A model generated the notes under the pieces. It made no database searches, was not told the origin of the DNA, and saw only the letters and a program-made list of their open reading frames with translations. Position numbers and translations under genes: made by a program. This document shows positions 16,637-24,120 of a stretch of 32,082 nt of DNA, in pieces. Numbering within the stretch: position 1 is the first letter of the stretch; each line of letters opens with the position of its first letter. The DNA lies in NCBI GenBank assembly GCA_043801935.1, contig JAZDLO010000092.1, positions 1-32,082 on the forward strand, read 5' to 3'. The stretch is from JAZDLO01 sp043801935 (GTDB lineage: Bacteria > Actinomycetota > Thermoleophilia > RBG-16-64-13).

Positions 16637-17314
16637 TCAAGCGGCGTCGACGATCTCCCCGTCGATGTCGATCACGACCGTGTTGACGGGGATGTCGACC
16701 TCGGAGAGCGTCACGGCCCGCTCCACGATACGTTGCAGGCCGTTGCAGCAAGGCACGGTCATCACGGCCACCGTGAGCGACTTGAGATCGTTGTCGCGGA
16801 TCAGTTCGGCCAGTTTCTCCACATAGGGCCCGACTTCGTCCAGTTTGGGGCAAGCGATGACCATCTTGCGACCCTTGAGCAGCTCTGAGTGAAAGCTGCC
16901 CCGGGTGAAAGCCGTGCAGTCGGCGGCGATCAGAAGATCCGCGCCCTTGAAGTATGGGGCTTGCGGCGAGATCAGATGGAGCTGGATGGGCCACTGTGTG
17001 AGCTCCGAGGGAGCGGCCGAGGCCGCTCCAGGTCCCGGGTGCACGGCCGCTACAGCCTCGGCACCCCGGGTCCGGAGCACGTGCTGGCGGGTGGCTTCGG
17101 CATCGTACTCGGGGCTTTCTCGTTCGACGATTGTCAGGGCTCCGGTCGGGCAGACGTCCAGACAGACCCCCATGCCGTCACAGAACATGTCGCGCACCAG
17201 AACGGCCTTGTCCTCTTCATCCAGCGCCAACGCGCCCTCGGCACAGGCGGTGGTGCAGAGCGCACAGCCGTTGCACAGATCGCGGTCTATCTCGATGATC
17301 TTTCTCGTGCTCAT
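16637..17314 (-). CDS. Two-cluster ferredoxin-domain protein with C-terminal Cys-containing domain
   Basis: 225 residues from ATG 17314, chosen for the AGAGGAGAG ribosome site just before it; a frame extending to 17332 lacks one. Residues ~8-66 hold CNGCALCTTACAEGA and CDGMGVCLDVCPTGAL, enough for two [4Fe-4S] clusters. The second half carries LLIAADCTAFTRGSFH, KGRKMVIACPKLDEV and MTVPCCNGLQRIVERA. I recall this combination in a family of uncharacterised iron-sulfur proteins of strict anaerobes. It is likely a soluble electron carrier or redox sensor. It stands alone on its strand. The partner is unknown. Confidence 0.85.
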   Translation of the reverse strand: MSTRKIIEIDRDLCNGCALCTTACAEGALALDEEDKAVLVRDMFCDGMGVCLDVCPTGALTIVERESPEYDAEATRQHVLRTRGAEAVAAVHPGPGAASAAPSELTQWPIQLHLISPQAPYFKGADLLIAADCTAFTRGSFHSELLKGRKMVIACPKLDEVGPYVEKLAELIRDNDLKSLTVAVMTVPCCNGLQRIVERAVTLSEVDIPVNTVVIDIDGEIVDAA

Positions 17315-17493
17315 CTTCTCTCCTCTTGACATTGGCCGCGGTCGCTGGTGACGGTCGCCCGTGGGCGGTGGTTCTCTCTCGATAGTGGTTATGACCCTAA
17401 CGGGCGTTTGTCGAAACCCCTTGACCAGTCGGGTTCGGAGGAAGACGGTGCCGCTGTGGCCGGGGAACGCGAGCGACGAATGGCCAACGACGC

Positions 17494-17524
17494 GGAGCCG
17501 GGCGGCAAACCGCCGCCCGGCTCC
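17494..17524 (-). terminator. Strong hairpin downstream of the 17556 gene
   Basis: A perfect 13-bp stem (GGAGCCGGGCGGC and its complement) around a 5-base loop, 32 bases past the stop of the 17556-17987 gene. It lacks a T-run, so intrinsic termination is likely but not certain. Confidence 0.6.
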
Positions 17525-17555
17525 ATGAACTAAGTGCCGCTAGGGCCGTCTCGGG

Positions 17556-17987
17556 CTAGCTTCCACCGCTCCCGTCGCGAAACTGCTGCTGGGTGCGGGT
17601 CGCCGACTCGTTGCCGGTATCGTCACAGGTGCCGCCACAGGTCCCGTCGCGAAGCTGCTGCTGGGCGCCGTTCTGATCGCCGTTGGAGGCCTGCTGTCCC
17701 ATCCCGGATTGACCGGCCTTCTGCGCACGTGCCTGGGTAGCGTCGCCTTGCTGCCCGCTGCCGTCGCAGGTTCCGTCACAGCTGGTTTCGGATCCGTCTC
17801 GGGCGCGCTCCTGCTGCGGCGCGGCGTTCGTGCCCTGGTTGGCGGTTTGAGTCGCTGTGGTGGCGGCCGCCGCCCCGCCTCGATACCCCTGCGCACTCGC
17901 GCCGGCGGCTGCATATGCCGCCCCGGCGACAGTCAAGGACAAGACTGCGGCCACAGCCAAGGTGATAAAGACCTTCTTCTTTCTCAT
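17556..17987 (-). CDS. Secreted low-complexity protein with DG/Cys repeats
   Basis: 143 residues from ATG 17987, supported by a GAGGAGG ribosome site; a longer frame to 18137 is not needed. MRKKKVFITLAVAAVLSLTV followed by AGAAYA is a typical signal peptide, cut near residue 26. The rest is Gln/Ala/Gly-rich, with short repeated blocks: QERARDGSETSCDGTCDGSG, QQQLRDGTCGGTCDDTGN and QQQFRDGSGGS. Two CDGTC/CGGTC pairs could form disulfides, and the DG-rich blocks could bind a cation such as calcium. No family recognised. It lies downstream of a histidine kinase on the same strand but has its own upstream region with a regulator-like repeat at 18082-18114. Its role as target or signal partner of that system is inferred. 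Confidence 0.75.
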   Translation of the reverse strand: MRKKKVFITLAVAAVLSLTVAGAAYAAAGASAQGYRGGAAAATTATQTANQGTNAAPQQERARDGSETSCDGTCDGSGQQGDATQARAQKAGQSGMGQQASNGDQNGAQQQLRDGTCGGTCDDTGNESATRTQQQFRDGSGGS

Positions 17988-18081
17988 GTGTACAACCTCC
18001 TCGTAGTCGTTCGCCGACAGATGGCCAAGCGACCATCGGCTCTGCTGACGGGCTCTGAGCCCTCCATGCCAGTCTAGAGAG

Positions 18082-18114
18082 GCCTCATGAGACAAGAGTA
18101 AGAGTCGGATGAGA
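18082..18114 (-). promoter_or_regulatory. Three 11-bp-period direct repeats, candidate response-regulator site
   Basis: On the minus strand TCTCATCCGAC, TCTTACTCTTG and TCTCATGAGGC follow each other exactly 11 bases apart (starts at 18114, 18103, 18092). OmpR-type regulators bind tandem direct repeats near one helical turn apart. The site is about 95 bases upstream of the secreted-protein ATG at 17987. A related array lies at 20761-20793. Confidence 0.4.
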
Positions 18115-18118
18115 AGAT

Positions 18119-18139
18119 CCTTAGGAGGGTGTCCCAAGG
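18119..18139 (-). terminator. Weak hairpin after the histidine kinase gene
   Basis: CCTTAGG and CCCAAGG pair around a 7-base loop with one mismatch, 13 bases beyond the kinase stop. It would separate the kinase transcript from the downstream secreted-protein gene. No clear T-run. Confidence 0.3.
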
Positions 18140-18151
18140 GGGCGGATACGT

Positions 18152-19522
18152 CTAAGCGGGTAGAAGCAAGGTGAAGCGCGTGCCCACCCCAGGCTGGCTT
18201 TGTACCGTGATGGAACCCTGATGGGCCTCCGCGATGGCCTTGACGATGGCGAGACCGAGACCGAGGCTTTCTCGGTCGTCCTTGTCACCGGCGCCTTGAT
18301 AGAAGCGTTCGAAGACGTGCTGGGCCATGTCCTCGGTCATCCCTTGCCCCGCGTCTCTCACCCACAAGGCTACGCGGCCCGGGGTACGCTCGCCCCCGAG
18401 CCCGATGACCTGCCCCGGCTGAGTGTGGCGAACGGCATTCTGCATGAGGTTGAGGAATACCTGGGTAAGACGGTCCTGGTCTGCCTGGACCGAGCCGCCC
18501 GGCAGGGAGTCGAGCAGCCACGCACGCTCGCCGAGGTGTGGCCCCTGGGTGATCAACGACCGAAGGAAGGAGTCCAGCCCGATAGCCTCCTTGCGCAGGA
18601 AGTCGACCCGAGTCGCGCGCGCCAGCGTGAGCAAGTCCGCCACTAGGCGGTTCATCCGGTCCAACTCGTCCAGCACCAAGGCATGTTCCTGCTTGACGAA
18701 TACGGGATCGAGGGACTCCTGGCGATCAAGCACCTGAAGGTGACCCTTGATGATCGTGAGAGGCGTCCTCAATTCATGGGAGGCGTCCGAGATGAACTGC
18801 TCCTGGGCGGCGAAAGCCGACTGCAGTCGGTCAAGCATCGCGTCCATGGTGAGCGCCAACTCACCGATCTCGTCGGAGGGTCCCGAGTATTCGATCCTTC
18901 GGGACAGGTCCTCGTGCGAGATGGCCGCAGCGGTCCTCGTGATCCGTCGGACGGGGCCCAGGGCTCTTCCCACCAACAGCCACGAGCCGAGTCCTACGAC
19001 AAGGCAGCCGAGCGCTCCTCCGACGGCCAGCAGCATCAGCAACCTGCGCAGAGTGTCGCTGATGTTCGCCAGCGAACCGGCGATCTCGACGGCACCCACT
19101 TGCTTCTCGGCGAGGAGTATGGGTGTTCCGGCTACGCGATAGGAGTGACCTTCCAGAGAAACGTCGAGCAGGAAGGGCTCGCCGGATTGCAGGAGAGAGC
19201 CCGTGGCAGGCAGATCCTCGAGCAGCACATCGCTGGAATTGGACACGACCGTTCCATCCGACGCCTGCATCGAGAAGATGTAGGCGCTCTGACGTAGGGA
19301 GTTCGACTGGGGTCCGGAAAGGTAGTCTTCGGTCGCGGTGCCCAAGGCCTGTTGATCCGGCACGGAAGCCACCACTTGCTGGTAGCGGTTGAGTTGCTGA
19401 GCGAGCTTCGAATCGAGTTCACCGCGAAGCTGCTGGGCAAGGATCGCGTACGTCCCGACAGCCCCTGCCGCGGCTACCAGGATCATGCCGAAGACGAACC
19501 AAAGGGTCAGACGAAGTCTCAA
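18152..19522 (-). CDS. Sensor histidine kinase
   Basis: 456 residues from a TTG that overlaps the regulator stop (TTGA). Two membrane segments (residues ~6-30 and 160-184) flank an extracytoplasmic sensor domain of about 130 residues. A HAMP linker follows (GRALGPVRRITRTAAAIS, then EIGELALTMDAML). The phospho-acceptor is His249 in DASHELRTPL. The ATPase has its N box (NLMQNAVRHT), G1 (DAGQGM), F box (FERFYQG) and G2 (GLGLAIVKAIAEAHQG). All catalytic motifs are intact. It should phosphorylate the regulator encoded immediately upstream. The signal is unknown; the extracytoplasmic domain and the exported neighbours suggest an envelope stimulus. Confidence 0.95.
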   Translation of the reverse strand: MRLRLTLWFVFGMILVAAAGAVGTYAILAQQLRGELDSKLAQQLNRYQQVVASVPDQQALGTATEDYLSGPQSNSLRQSAYIFSMQASDGTVVSNSSDVLLEDLPATGSLLQSGEPFLLDVSLEGHSYRVAGTPILLAEKQVGAVEIAGSLANISDTLRRLLMLLAVGGALGCLVVGLGSWLLVGRALGPVRRITRTAAAISHEDLSRRIEYSGPSDEIGELALTMDAMLDRLQSAFAAQEQFISDASHELRTPLTIIKGHLQVLDRQESLDPVFVKQEHALVLDELDRMNRLVADLLTLARATRVDFLRKEAIGLDSFLRSLITQGPHLGERAWLLDSLPGGSVQADQDRLTQVFLNLMQNAVRHTQPGQVIGLGGERTPGRVALWVRDAGQGMTEDMAQHVFERFYQGAGDKDDRESLGLGLAIVKAIAEAHQGSITVQSQPGVGTRFTLLLPA

Positions 19523-20208
19523 TCCACCGTCGCTCTTGGCGAGCGGAACCGGTAGCCTCCGCCTCGCACGGTTTCGATCATTGATTCCTCCGAAGGTGCA
19601 TCGAGCTTGCTGCGCAGATAGCCGACGTATACGTCGACGACGTTACTTTGGGGGTCGAAATCGTACCCCCAGACTCCGTTGAGCAACTGCGAACGGGTGA
19701 CGACCTGCCCTTGATGACGCAAAAAGAACTCCAACAGGGCGAATTCGCGGGAGGTCAGATCAAAGACGCGGTCGCCCCGGAATACTCTGCGCGCCTTCAG
19801 GTCAAGGGTGAGATCACCGGCCTGAAGCACCGACCCGTGCTGCTGGCGGTCGTGTCGGAGTTGAGCTCGGATGCGCGCGACCAGTTCGTCGAAGTCGAAC
19901 GGCTTGGGGAGGTAGTCATCAGCCCCGAGGTCTAGCCCTTTCACGCGCGAGGGGACGTCACCCCGGGCGGTGAGCATGATGATGGGGGTGACCTGATCGG
20001 TCTTGCGCACCTCGGCCAGTACGTCGAACCCGTCCATGTCGGGGAGGCCCACATCAAGCAAGATGAGATCCCATCGTTGGCCCTGGCGCAAGCGGTCGAG
20101 CGCCTCGGCCCCTCTAGCGGCGACATCAGTCAAATAACCGGCGCCCTCGAGGCCCTTTGCGATGAACGAAGCGACCCGGCTCTCGTCCTCGACCAGTAAC
20201 AGCCGCAC
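19519..20208 (-). CDS. OmpR-family response regulator
   Basis: 229 residues from GTG 20208, with GAGGAAG upstream. The receiver domain has acidic pocket residues in LVEDES, the phospho-acceptor Asp52 in LLDVGLPD, Thr80 in MLTAR and Lys102 in PKPFDFDEL. The C-terminal winged helix shows the OmpR/PhoB pattern DLTSREFALLEFFLRHQGQV and VDVYVGYLRSKLD with the RGGGYRF hairpin. It is translationally coupled to the kinase. It starts six bases after the stop of the upstream membrane-protein gene, so the three are probably one operon. Candidate binding sites are the 11-bp repeats at 18082-18114 and 20761-20793. Confidence 0.95.
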   Translation of the reverse strand: MRLLLVEDESRVASFIAKGLEGAGYLTDVAARGAEALDRLRQGQRWDLILLDVGLPDMDGFDVLAEVRKTDQVTPIIMLTARGDVPSRVKGLDLGADDYLPKPFDFDELVARIRAQLRHDRQQHGSVLQAGDLTLDLKARRVFRGDRVFDLTSREFALLEFFLRHQGQVVTRSQLLNGVWGYDFDPQSNVVDVYVGYLRSKLDAPSEESMIETVRGGGYRFRSPRATVD

Positions 20209-20214
20209 GATCGG

Positions 20215-20637
20215 TCACTTCCTCTCAGCGGTGGTCGAGGTGGCGCCGGGTCCGTCGGTGGCGGGCCCGGCGGTGCCGGTCGAGCCCCCTTGGTGTCCGC
20301 GTCCCGGCTGGACTCGCAACTCGTTCGTGACGACCGTTGTACCGCCCGATCGGACGGTCGACCCCGGCCCAGTGGAGCCGGCCTGGCCCTGGTCCGCGCC
20401 GCTACCTTGGCCTTGCTCCGCGCCGCTACCTTGGCCTTGCTCCGCGCCGCTACCTTGGCCTTGCTCCGCACCCGATCCCTGCTGTTCAGACGCGGGCAAA
20501 GATGTCGTAGATGCCGTGCCTTCGCTGCCTTCGCCCGCAGAGATGCTTCCGATGAGGATCACCGGCAAGGAAGAGGCCGGGCCGCCGGCGGTGAGGCCTA
20601 TGTCGAGCACCACAAGGGCAACGACGACAACGGCCAA
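20215..20637 (-). CDS. Membrane-anchored Gly/Gln-repeat protein, start possibly frameshifted
   Basis: From TTG 20637 the frame gives 140 residues: a hydrophobic stretch, an acidic Ser/Gly segment, three to four copies of an 8-residue repeat (EQGQGSGA), then a Gly/Thr-rich basic tail. No family recognised. The TTG has no ribosome site and would start inside a membrane helix. The same frame continues upstream through FFVAWRSPLVGVGLVLA to an in-frame TGA, without a usable start. A second frame opens at GTG 20701 (MVGSLTSFFRR...) and enters this one if the run of seven T in the coding strand is read as six. The intact protein is therefore probably encoded from 20701 with a one-base shift. The stop is 6 bases before the response regulator start. 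Confidence 0.6.
   Translation of the reverse strand: MAVVVVALVVLDIGLTAGGPASSLPVILIGSISAGEGSEGTASTTSLPASEQQGSGAEQGQGSGAEQGQGSGAEQGQGSGADQGQAGSTGPGSTVRSGGTTVVTNELRVQPGRGHQGGSTGTAGPATDGPGATSTTAERK
20393..20469. repeat. 24-bp tandem repeat inside the Gly/Gln-repeat gene
   Basis: Exact 24-base periodicity for 77 bases (3.2 copies), with a degenerate further copy on the left. Each unit encodes eight residues (EQGQGSGA class). Copy number is likely to vary between strains. Confidence 0.9.
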
Positions 20638-20760
20638 GACAAGGCCGACTCCGACGAGGGGGGACCGCCAAGCGACGAAAAAAAGAGGTCAAAGATCCCA
20701 CCAACCTACTAGGTACGCACCTTCGCGCTATGTTAACAGAGGCGCTTGGACGGTCTGGAT

Positions 20761-20793
20761 TCTAAGAGGTTTCTCATCGCCCTCTCACGAAGA
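20761..20793 (+). promoter_or_regulatory. 11-bp-period direct repeats resembling the 18082 site
   Basis: TCTAAGAGGTT, TCTCATCGCCC and TCTCACGAAGA follow at 11-base spacing on the plus strand. The motif shared with 18082-18114 is TCTCAT/TCTCAC. It lies about 60-90 bases upstream of the membrane-protein/regulator/kinase operon, but in the opposite orientation relative to the gene, so it is weaker evidence than the first site. Confidence 0.3.
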
Positions 20794-20812
20794 CCTCGTT
20801 CCGTAGCGAGGT
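20793..20812 (-). terminator. Small hairpin downstream of the NifX-like gene
   Basis: ACCTCG and CGAGGT pair around an 8-base loop, 43 bases beyond the stop of the NifX-like gene. No T-run. It touches the last base of the repeat array at 20761-20793. Confidence 0.25.
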
Positions 20813-20854
20813 ACGTACTGGGTGGCGCACTCTAACGACGGGGCAGGCAGGCGG

Positions 20855-21256
20855 CTAGTGGCAGTTACCTCCGCCACACACTTGCCCCGGCGACATGACG
20901 GCTACGGAGTCGTTCAGCAGCGCGTCGACCACCTCTCCGACGGTGGGAAGTTCCTGGTCTGCGTAGACGGCGATGCCCATGTCGGCGAAGAAGGCCAAGG
21001 GCCGGGCGCCCATGCCGCCGACCACTATCTCCGTGGTTCCGAAGGAGGCGAGCAGCTTCACCGGATCGAGACAGCCACCCTCATTGTGAGGGGCGTTGTC
21101 CACCACGCTTACGTTTGAGACCGCCGTCCCTTCCACCTTCACCAGGGTGAAGAGGTCGCAGTGCCCGAAATGGCCCGACCGTTGGGCTTCAAGACCACCG
21201 GGGGCGTGGGACGGTACCGCGATGACCCTACTGTGCTTCTGCGCTTGGTTTGACAC
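20855..21256 (-). CDS. NifX/NifB-like dinitrogenase Fe-Mo cofactor-binding domain protein
   Basis: 133 residues from GTG 21256, with AAGGAA seven bases before it. After IAVPSH comes SGHFGHCDLFTLVKVEG, the typical 'HFG..' motif of the NifX/NafY domain (PF02579), then NVSVVDNAPHNEGGC, LASFGTTEIVVGGMGARP and the C-terminal GQVCGGGNCH. These small proteins bind iron-sulfur clusters or Fe-Mo cofactor precursors. Outside nitrogen fixers, as here, the role is usually in Fe-S handling and is not well defined. The C-terminal domain of the Mrp-type ATPase at 30946-32082 has the same fold. An A/T-rich stretch at 21303-21329 upstream is the likely promoter region. Confidence 0.9.
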   Translation of the reverse strand: MSNQAQKHSRVIAVPSHAPGGLEAQRSGHFGHCDLFTLVKVEGTAVSNVSVVDNAPHNEGGCLDPVKLLASFGTTEIVVGGMGARPLAFFADMGIAVYADQELPTVGEVVDALLNDSVAVMSPGQVCGGGNCH

Positions 21257-21467
21257 CTGCTATTCCTTTCAACAACGGGACCCTTGCGCTACGGGCGCCA
21301 TGTAGATGCAATAAACATATAGATAGTAGCACCGCCCTTCGGACAGAGCAAGGTGTTGGGGGCGGGTCACCGACCTCTGATCGCTTGCATTCCAAGTCGC
21401 CGGTCACGGTGTGCACCCCGCGAGCGCATACATTGCCGGCACAGAGCCTGGCCGGCCGTCGCCGAAG

Positions 21468-22646
21468 CTAGGCCGCCCACACGGCGGCCGCGGCCTCTAT
21501 GGCGCCGGCGCCCACCTTCACCCCCTGGCTCCTCAGTACCGCCTCCAAGGCGCCCAGGAAGAGGATGACGTTCCTGGGTTGGGCGTTGTATCCCATCAAG
21601 CCGATCCGCCAGACCTTGCCTGCCAGCTCCCCGAGCCCACCGCTGATCTCGAGCCCGAAGTCCCTCAGCAGAGTGGCACGGACCCTGGCGTCGTCAGTCC
21701 CCTCCGGGATGCGGACCGAGTTGAGCATGGGGAGTCTCTCGGGCTTCGGGACCAGCATGGAGAGGCCCAGGGCTTCCAGCCCCGCAACCAGTGCTTCGTG
21801 GTTCAGCATGTGCCGCGCGAACCGAGCCTCGAGGCCTTCCTCAAAGACGATGCGTAGCGCCTCCCGTAAGCCGTAGATCATGTTGATGGGAGGAGTGTGG
21901 TGGTACTTCCTGGCCGGCCCCCAGTATTCCTGGATCATCGTCATGTCCAGGTACCAGTTGGGCACTTTGCTGTTTCGAGCTTCTATCGCCTTCATCGCCG
22001 CCGGTCCGAAGGACACGAGCGACATCCCGGGGAAGGCGGATATGCACTTCTGCGTCCCGCTGTAGGCGACATCCACGCCGTCCGCGTCCAGGGAGACGTC
22101 TATCCCCGCGAGCGAGGTGACCGTGTCGGCCAGGAACAGTGCGCCGTGGTCATGGGCCAGCTTGGCCAAGTCTTTGAGCGGTGTGCAGGCACCCGTGGAC
22201 GTCTCCGCGTTCACCACGGCGACGATCTTAGGACTCTTGCCCTTGAGCGCCGTTTCCATGCGCTCGGCCGGAACGGCCCGGCCCCATTCGACATCCACCC
22301 GCACCACATCACAGCCGAGGCGCTCGGCGATGTCGCACATCCGCGTCCCGAACAGACCGTTGACGCCTACCACCACCTGGTCACCAGGTTCGAGCAGGTT
22401 GACAAAGGTCGTCTCCATGCCCCCGCCGCCGGTGGCGGACATCGGCACGGTCACCAGGTTCTCGGTGCGGAAGAGAGCCCGGAGGAGCTCTTGGGTCTCG
22501 TCCATGATGCCGAACAGGTAAGGGTCGAGATAGCCGACGGAGGGCGCCGCAACGGCCCGGAAGACCCGTGGCGGTACGTTGCACGGCCCGGCCCCCATGA
22601 GGAGCCTCTCGGCAGGATCGATCTCTTTGAAATCTTGGATGTTCAC
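21468..22646 (-). CDS. Class V PLP aminotransferase (serine-pyruvate / alanine-glyoxylate type)
   Basis: 392 residues from GTG 22646, favoured because AGGGGAG is then 8 bases away; TTG 22652 would add two residues. LLMGAGPCNVPPRVFRA opens the family, SATGGGGMETTFVNLLEPGD and GVNGLFGTRM bind cofactor and substrate, and AYSGTQKCISAFPGMS holds the PLP lysine near residue 200. LFLADTVTSLAGIDV carries the aspartate that contacts the PLP ring nitrogen. These enzymes transfer amino groups among serine, alanine, glyoxylate and pyruvate, or act on related amino acids. Which pair is used here cannot be told. It is divergent from trkA across a 124-base gap and seems to be transcribed alone. Confidence 0.93.
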   Translation of the reverse strand: MNIQDFKEIDPAERLLMGAGPCNVPPRVFRAVAAPSVGYLDPYLFGIMDETQELLRALFRTENLVTVPMSATGGGGMETTFVNLLEPGDQVVVGVNGLFGTRMCDIAERLGCDVVRVDVEWGRAVPAERMETALKGKSPKIVAVVNAETSTGACTPLKDLAKLAHDHGALFLADTVTSLAGIDVSLDADGVDVAYSGTQKCISAFPGMSLVSFGPAAMKAIEARNSKVPNWYLDMTMIQEYWGPARKYHHTPPINMIYGLREALRIVFEEGLEARFARHMLNHEALVAGLEALGLSMLVPKPERLPMLNSVRIPEGTDDARVRATLLRDFGLEISGGLGELAGKVWRIGLMGYNAQPRNVILFLGALEAVLRSQGVKVGAGAIEAAAAVWAA

Positions 22647-22770
22647 GGGCAAAGCTCCCCTCGTTTTTCTGGATCGGAGGTTTCTTCACAAAAGTATCAC
22701 GAGAGACGGAGGCTGTGCCCGAGCGGGTGGCGCGCGTGACCGAATCCCGACGGCTGGTATGCTGGAGGTC

Positions 22771-24120
22771 ATGTATGCAGTGATCGTGGGCGCAGGCGAA
22801 GTCGGGTTTCACATCGCGACCATCCTCAGCCAGGAAGGTCACGAGGTGGCCGTCGTCGACCGGGGGCGCGAGGCCTACGAAAGGGCGGCTCAGGAGCTTG
22901 ATGTCCTGGCCGTGCACGGGAACGGCGCCAGCCGGCGGGTCCTCGAACAAGTGAGCATGGGCCGGGCCGACCTTCTGGTGGCCGTGACCGACTCCGATGA
23001 GGTCAACATGATCGCCTGCATGGCGGCGAAGCGGGTGGGCGTGGCCCAGACCATCGCCCGGGTTCGCAACCCGGATTACATCGAGGATGTCAGGACCCTT
23101 TCCACCGGGTTCACCGGTGTGGACCATGTCATCCAACCCGAGGCGGCTGTGGCCGACGAGGTGGCCAAGCTGGCGGCCATACCCGGAGCCCTGGATGTGG
23201 AGACGTTCGCCGGCGGCCAGGTCTGGGTCATCGAGATACAGGTCGATCCGACCAACGAGGTGATCGGGATCCCCCTTCGCCTTCTGACTCTGTCGGAAGG
23301 GGTCATCGTCACCGCGATCCAGCGGGACGGTCATGTCAGTATTCCCCGAGGCGACTCGGTCCTCGAGGCTCGGGACCGGGTGTTTCTCACCGGTACGCCG
23401 GAGGCCGCCGTCGTCGCCGCCAGCCGGCTGAGCGGACAGAAGGACGCAGCCAAGAAGGCTATGCTGCTGGGTTGCGGTGAGATCGGGATGGGCATCGCCA
23501 TCGCACTCGAGCAGCAACGGATGCATCTGACCGTGTTCGAGAAGGACGCCCAGCGCGCGGCGGAGGCGGCTGCCGTCTTACGCCATTCCCTTGTGTTACG
23601 GGACGAGGGGATAGACGAGACGATCCTAGCGGCAGAAGGGGTCGGCAGTTCCGATCTGTTCGTCGCCGCCACCGGGGACGATCGTCTGAACATACTGGCC
23701 GCTCTGATGGCCAAGCAGATGGGCGCCAAGCGGACCGTCTCCATCGTCGAACGGCCCGAGTTCTCCCGGGTGGTCGAGAGCGTCGGCGTCGATGTGGCCA
23801 TCAGCCCCCGGCGCATGACAGCTTCGGCCATCCTGCGCTTCGTGCGCTCAGGGAGAGTGATAAGCGCAGCCGTGCTGGACAAGGCGGCCGGAGAGGTGCT
23901 GGAATTCGTTGTCGGCCGCTCGAGCCCGGTCTGCGGCAGGAAGCTGGCCGACGTGCATTTCCCCCCCGGGGCCATCGTGGGTGCCGTGGTGAGCGGAACC
24001 CGGGTTCACATTCCCGACGGACGGTCACAGCTGGAGGACGGGGATGTCGCGGTGGTGTTCACGGTGCCGGAATCGGTCCGGAAAGTGGAGAAACTGTTCG
24101 CGCCCCGATCGGGTCGATGA
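22771..24120 (+). CDS. trkA: Trk potassium uptake regulatory subunit TrkA
   Basis: 449 residues from ATG 22771, with GGAGG directly upstream. The protein is a tandem duplication of RCK domains. The first NAD-binding fold begins MYAVIVGAGEVGFHIA, with the acidic strand end in VAVVDRG; the second begins KKAMLLGCGEIGMGIAIALE near residue 229. Each is followed by a TrkA_C ligand-binding region (VIGIPLRLLTLSEGVIVTAI, and SSPVCGRKLADVHFPPGAIV). This is the normal length for TrkA. It sits on the cytoplasmic face and gates TrkH in response to nucleotides. It overlaps trkH by four bases. Confidence 0.96.
   Translation: MYAVIVGAGEVGFHIATILSQEGHEVAVVDRGREAYERAAQELDVLAVHGNGASRRVLEQVSMGRADLLVAVTDSDEVNMIACMAAKRVGVAQTIARVRNPDYIEDVRTLSTGFTGVDHVIQPEAAVADEVAKLAAIPGALDVETFAGGQVWVIEIQVDPTNEVIGIPLRLLTLSEGVIVTAIQRDGHVSIPRGDSVLEARDRVFLTGTPEAAVVAASRLSGQKDAAKKAMLLGCGEIGMGIAIALEQQRMHLTVFEKDAQRAAEAAAVLRHSLVLRDEGIDETILAAEGVGSSDLFVAATGDDRLNILAALMAKQMGAKRTVSIVERPEFSRVVESVGVDVAISPRRMTASAILRFVRSGRVISAAVLDKAAGEVLEFVVGRSSPVCGRKLADVHFPPGAIVGAVVSGTRVHIPDGRSQLEDGDVAVVFTVPESVRKVEKLFAPRSGR

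Noticed and set aside
20393..20469. CRISPR array
   Set aside because: The units are continuous 24-bp tandem copies without spacers and lie within a coding frame.
20855..21256. Nitrogen-fixation locus
   Set aside because: Only NifX-type domains are present; no nifHDK, nifB or nifEN genes are in the window.
22381..23526. 381-codon minus-strand frame overlapping aminotransferase and trkA
   Set aside because: It runs antisense through trkA and out of frame through the aminotransferase start; no motif is visible.
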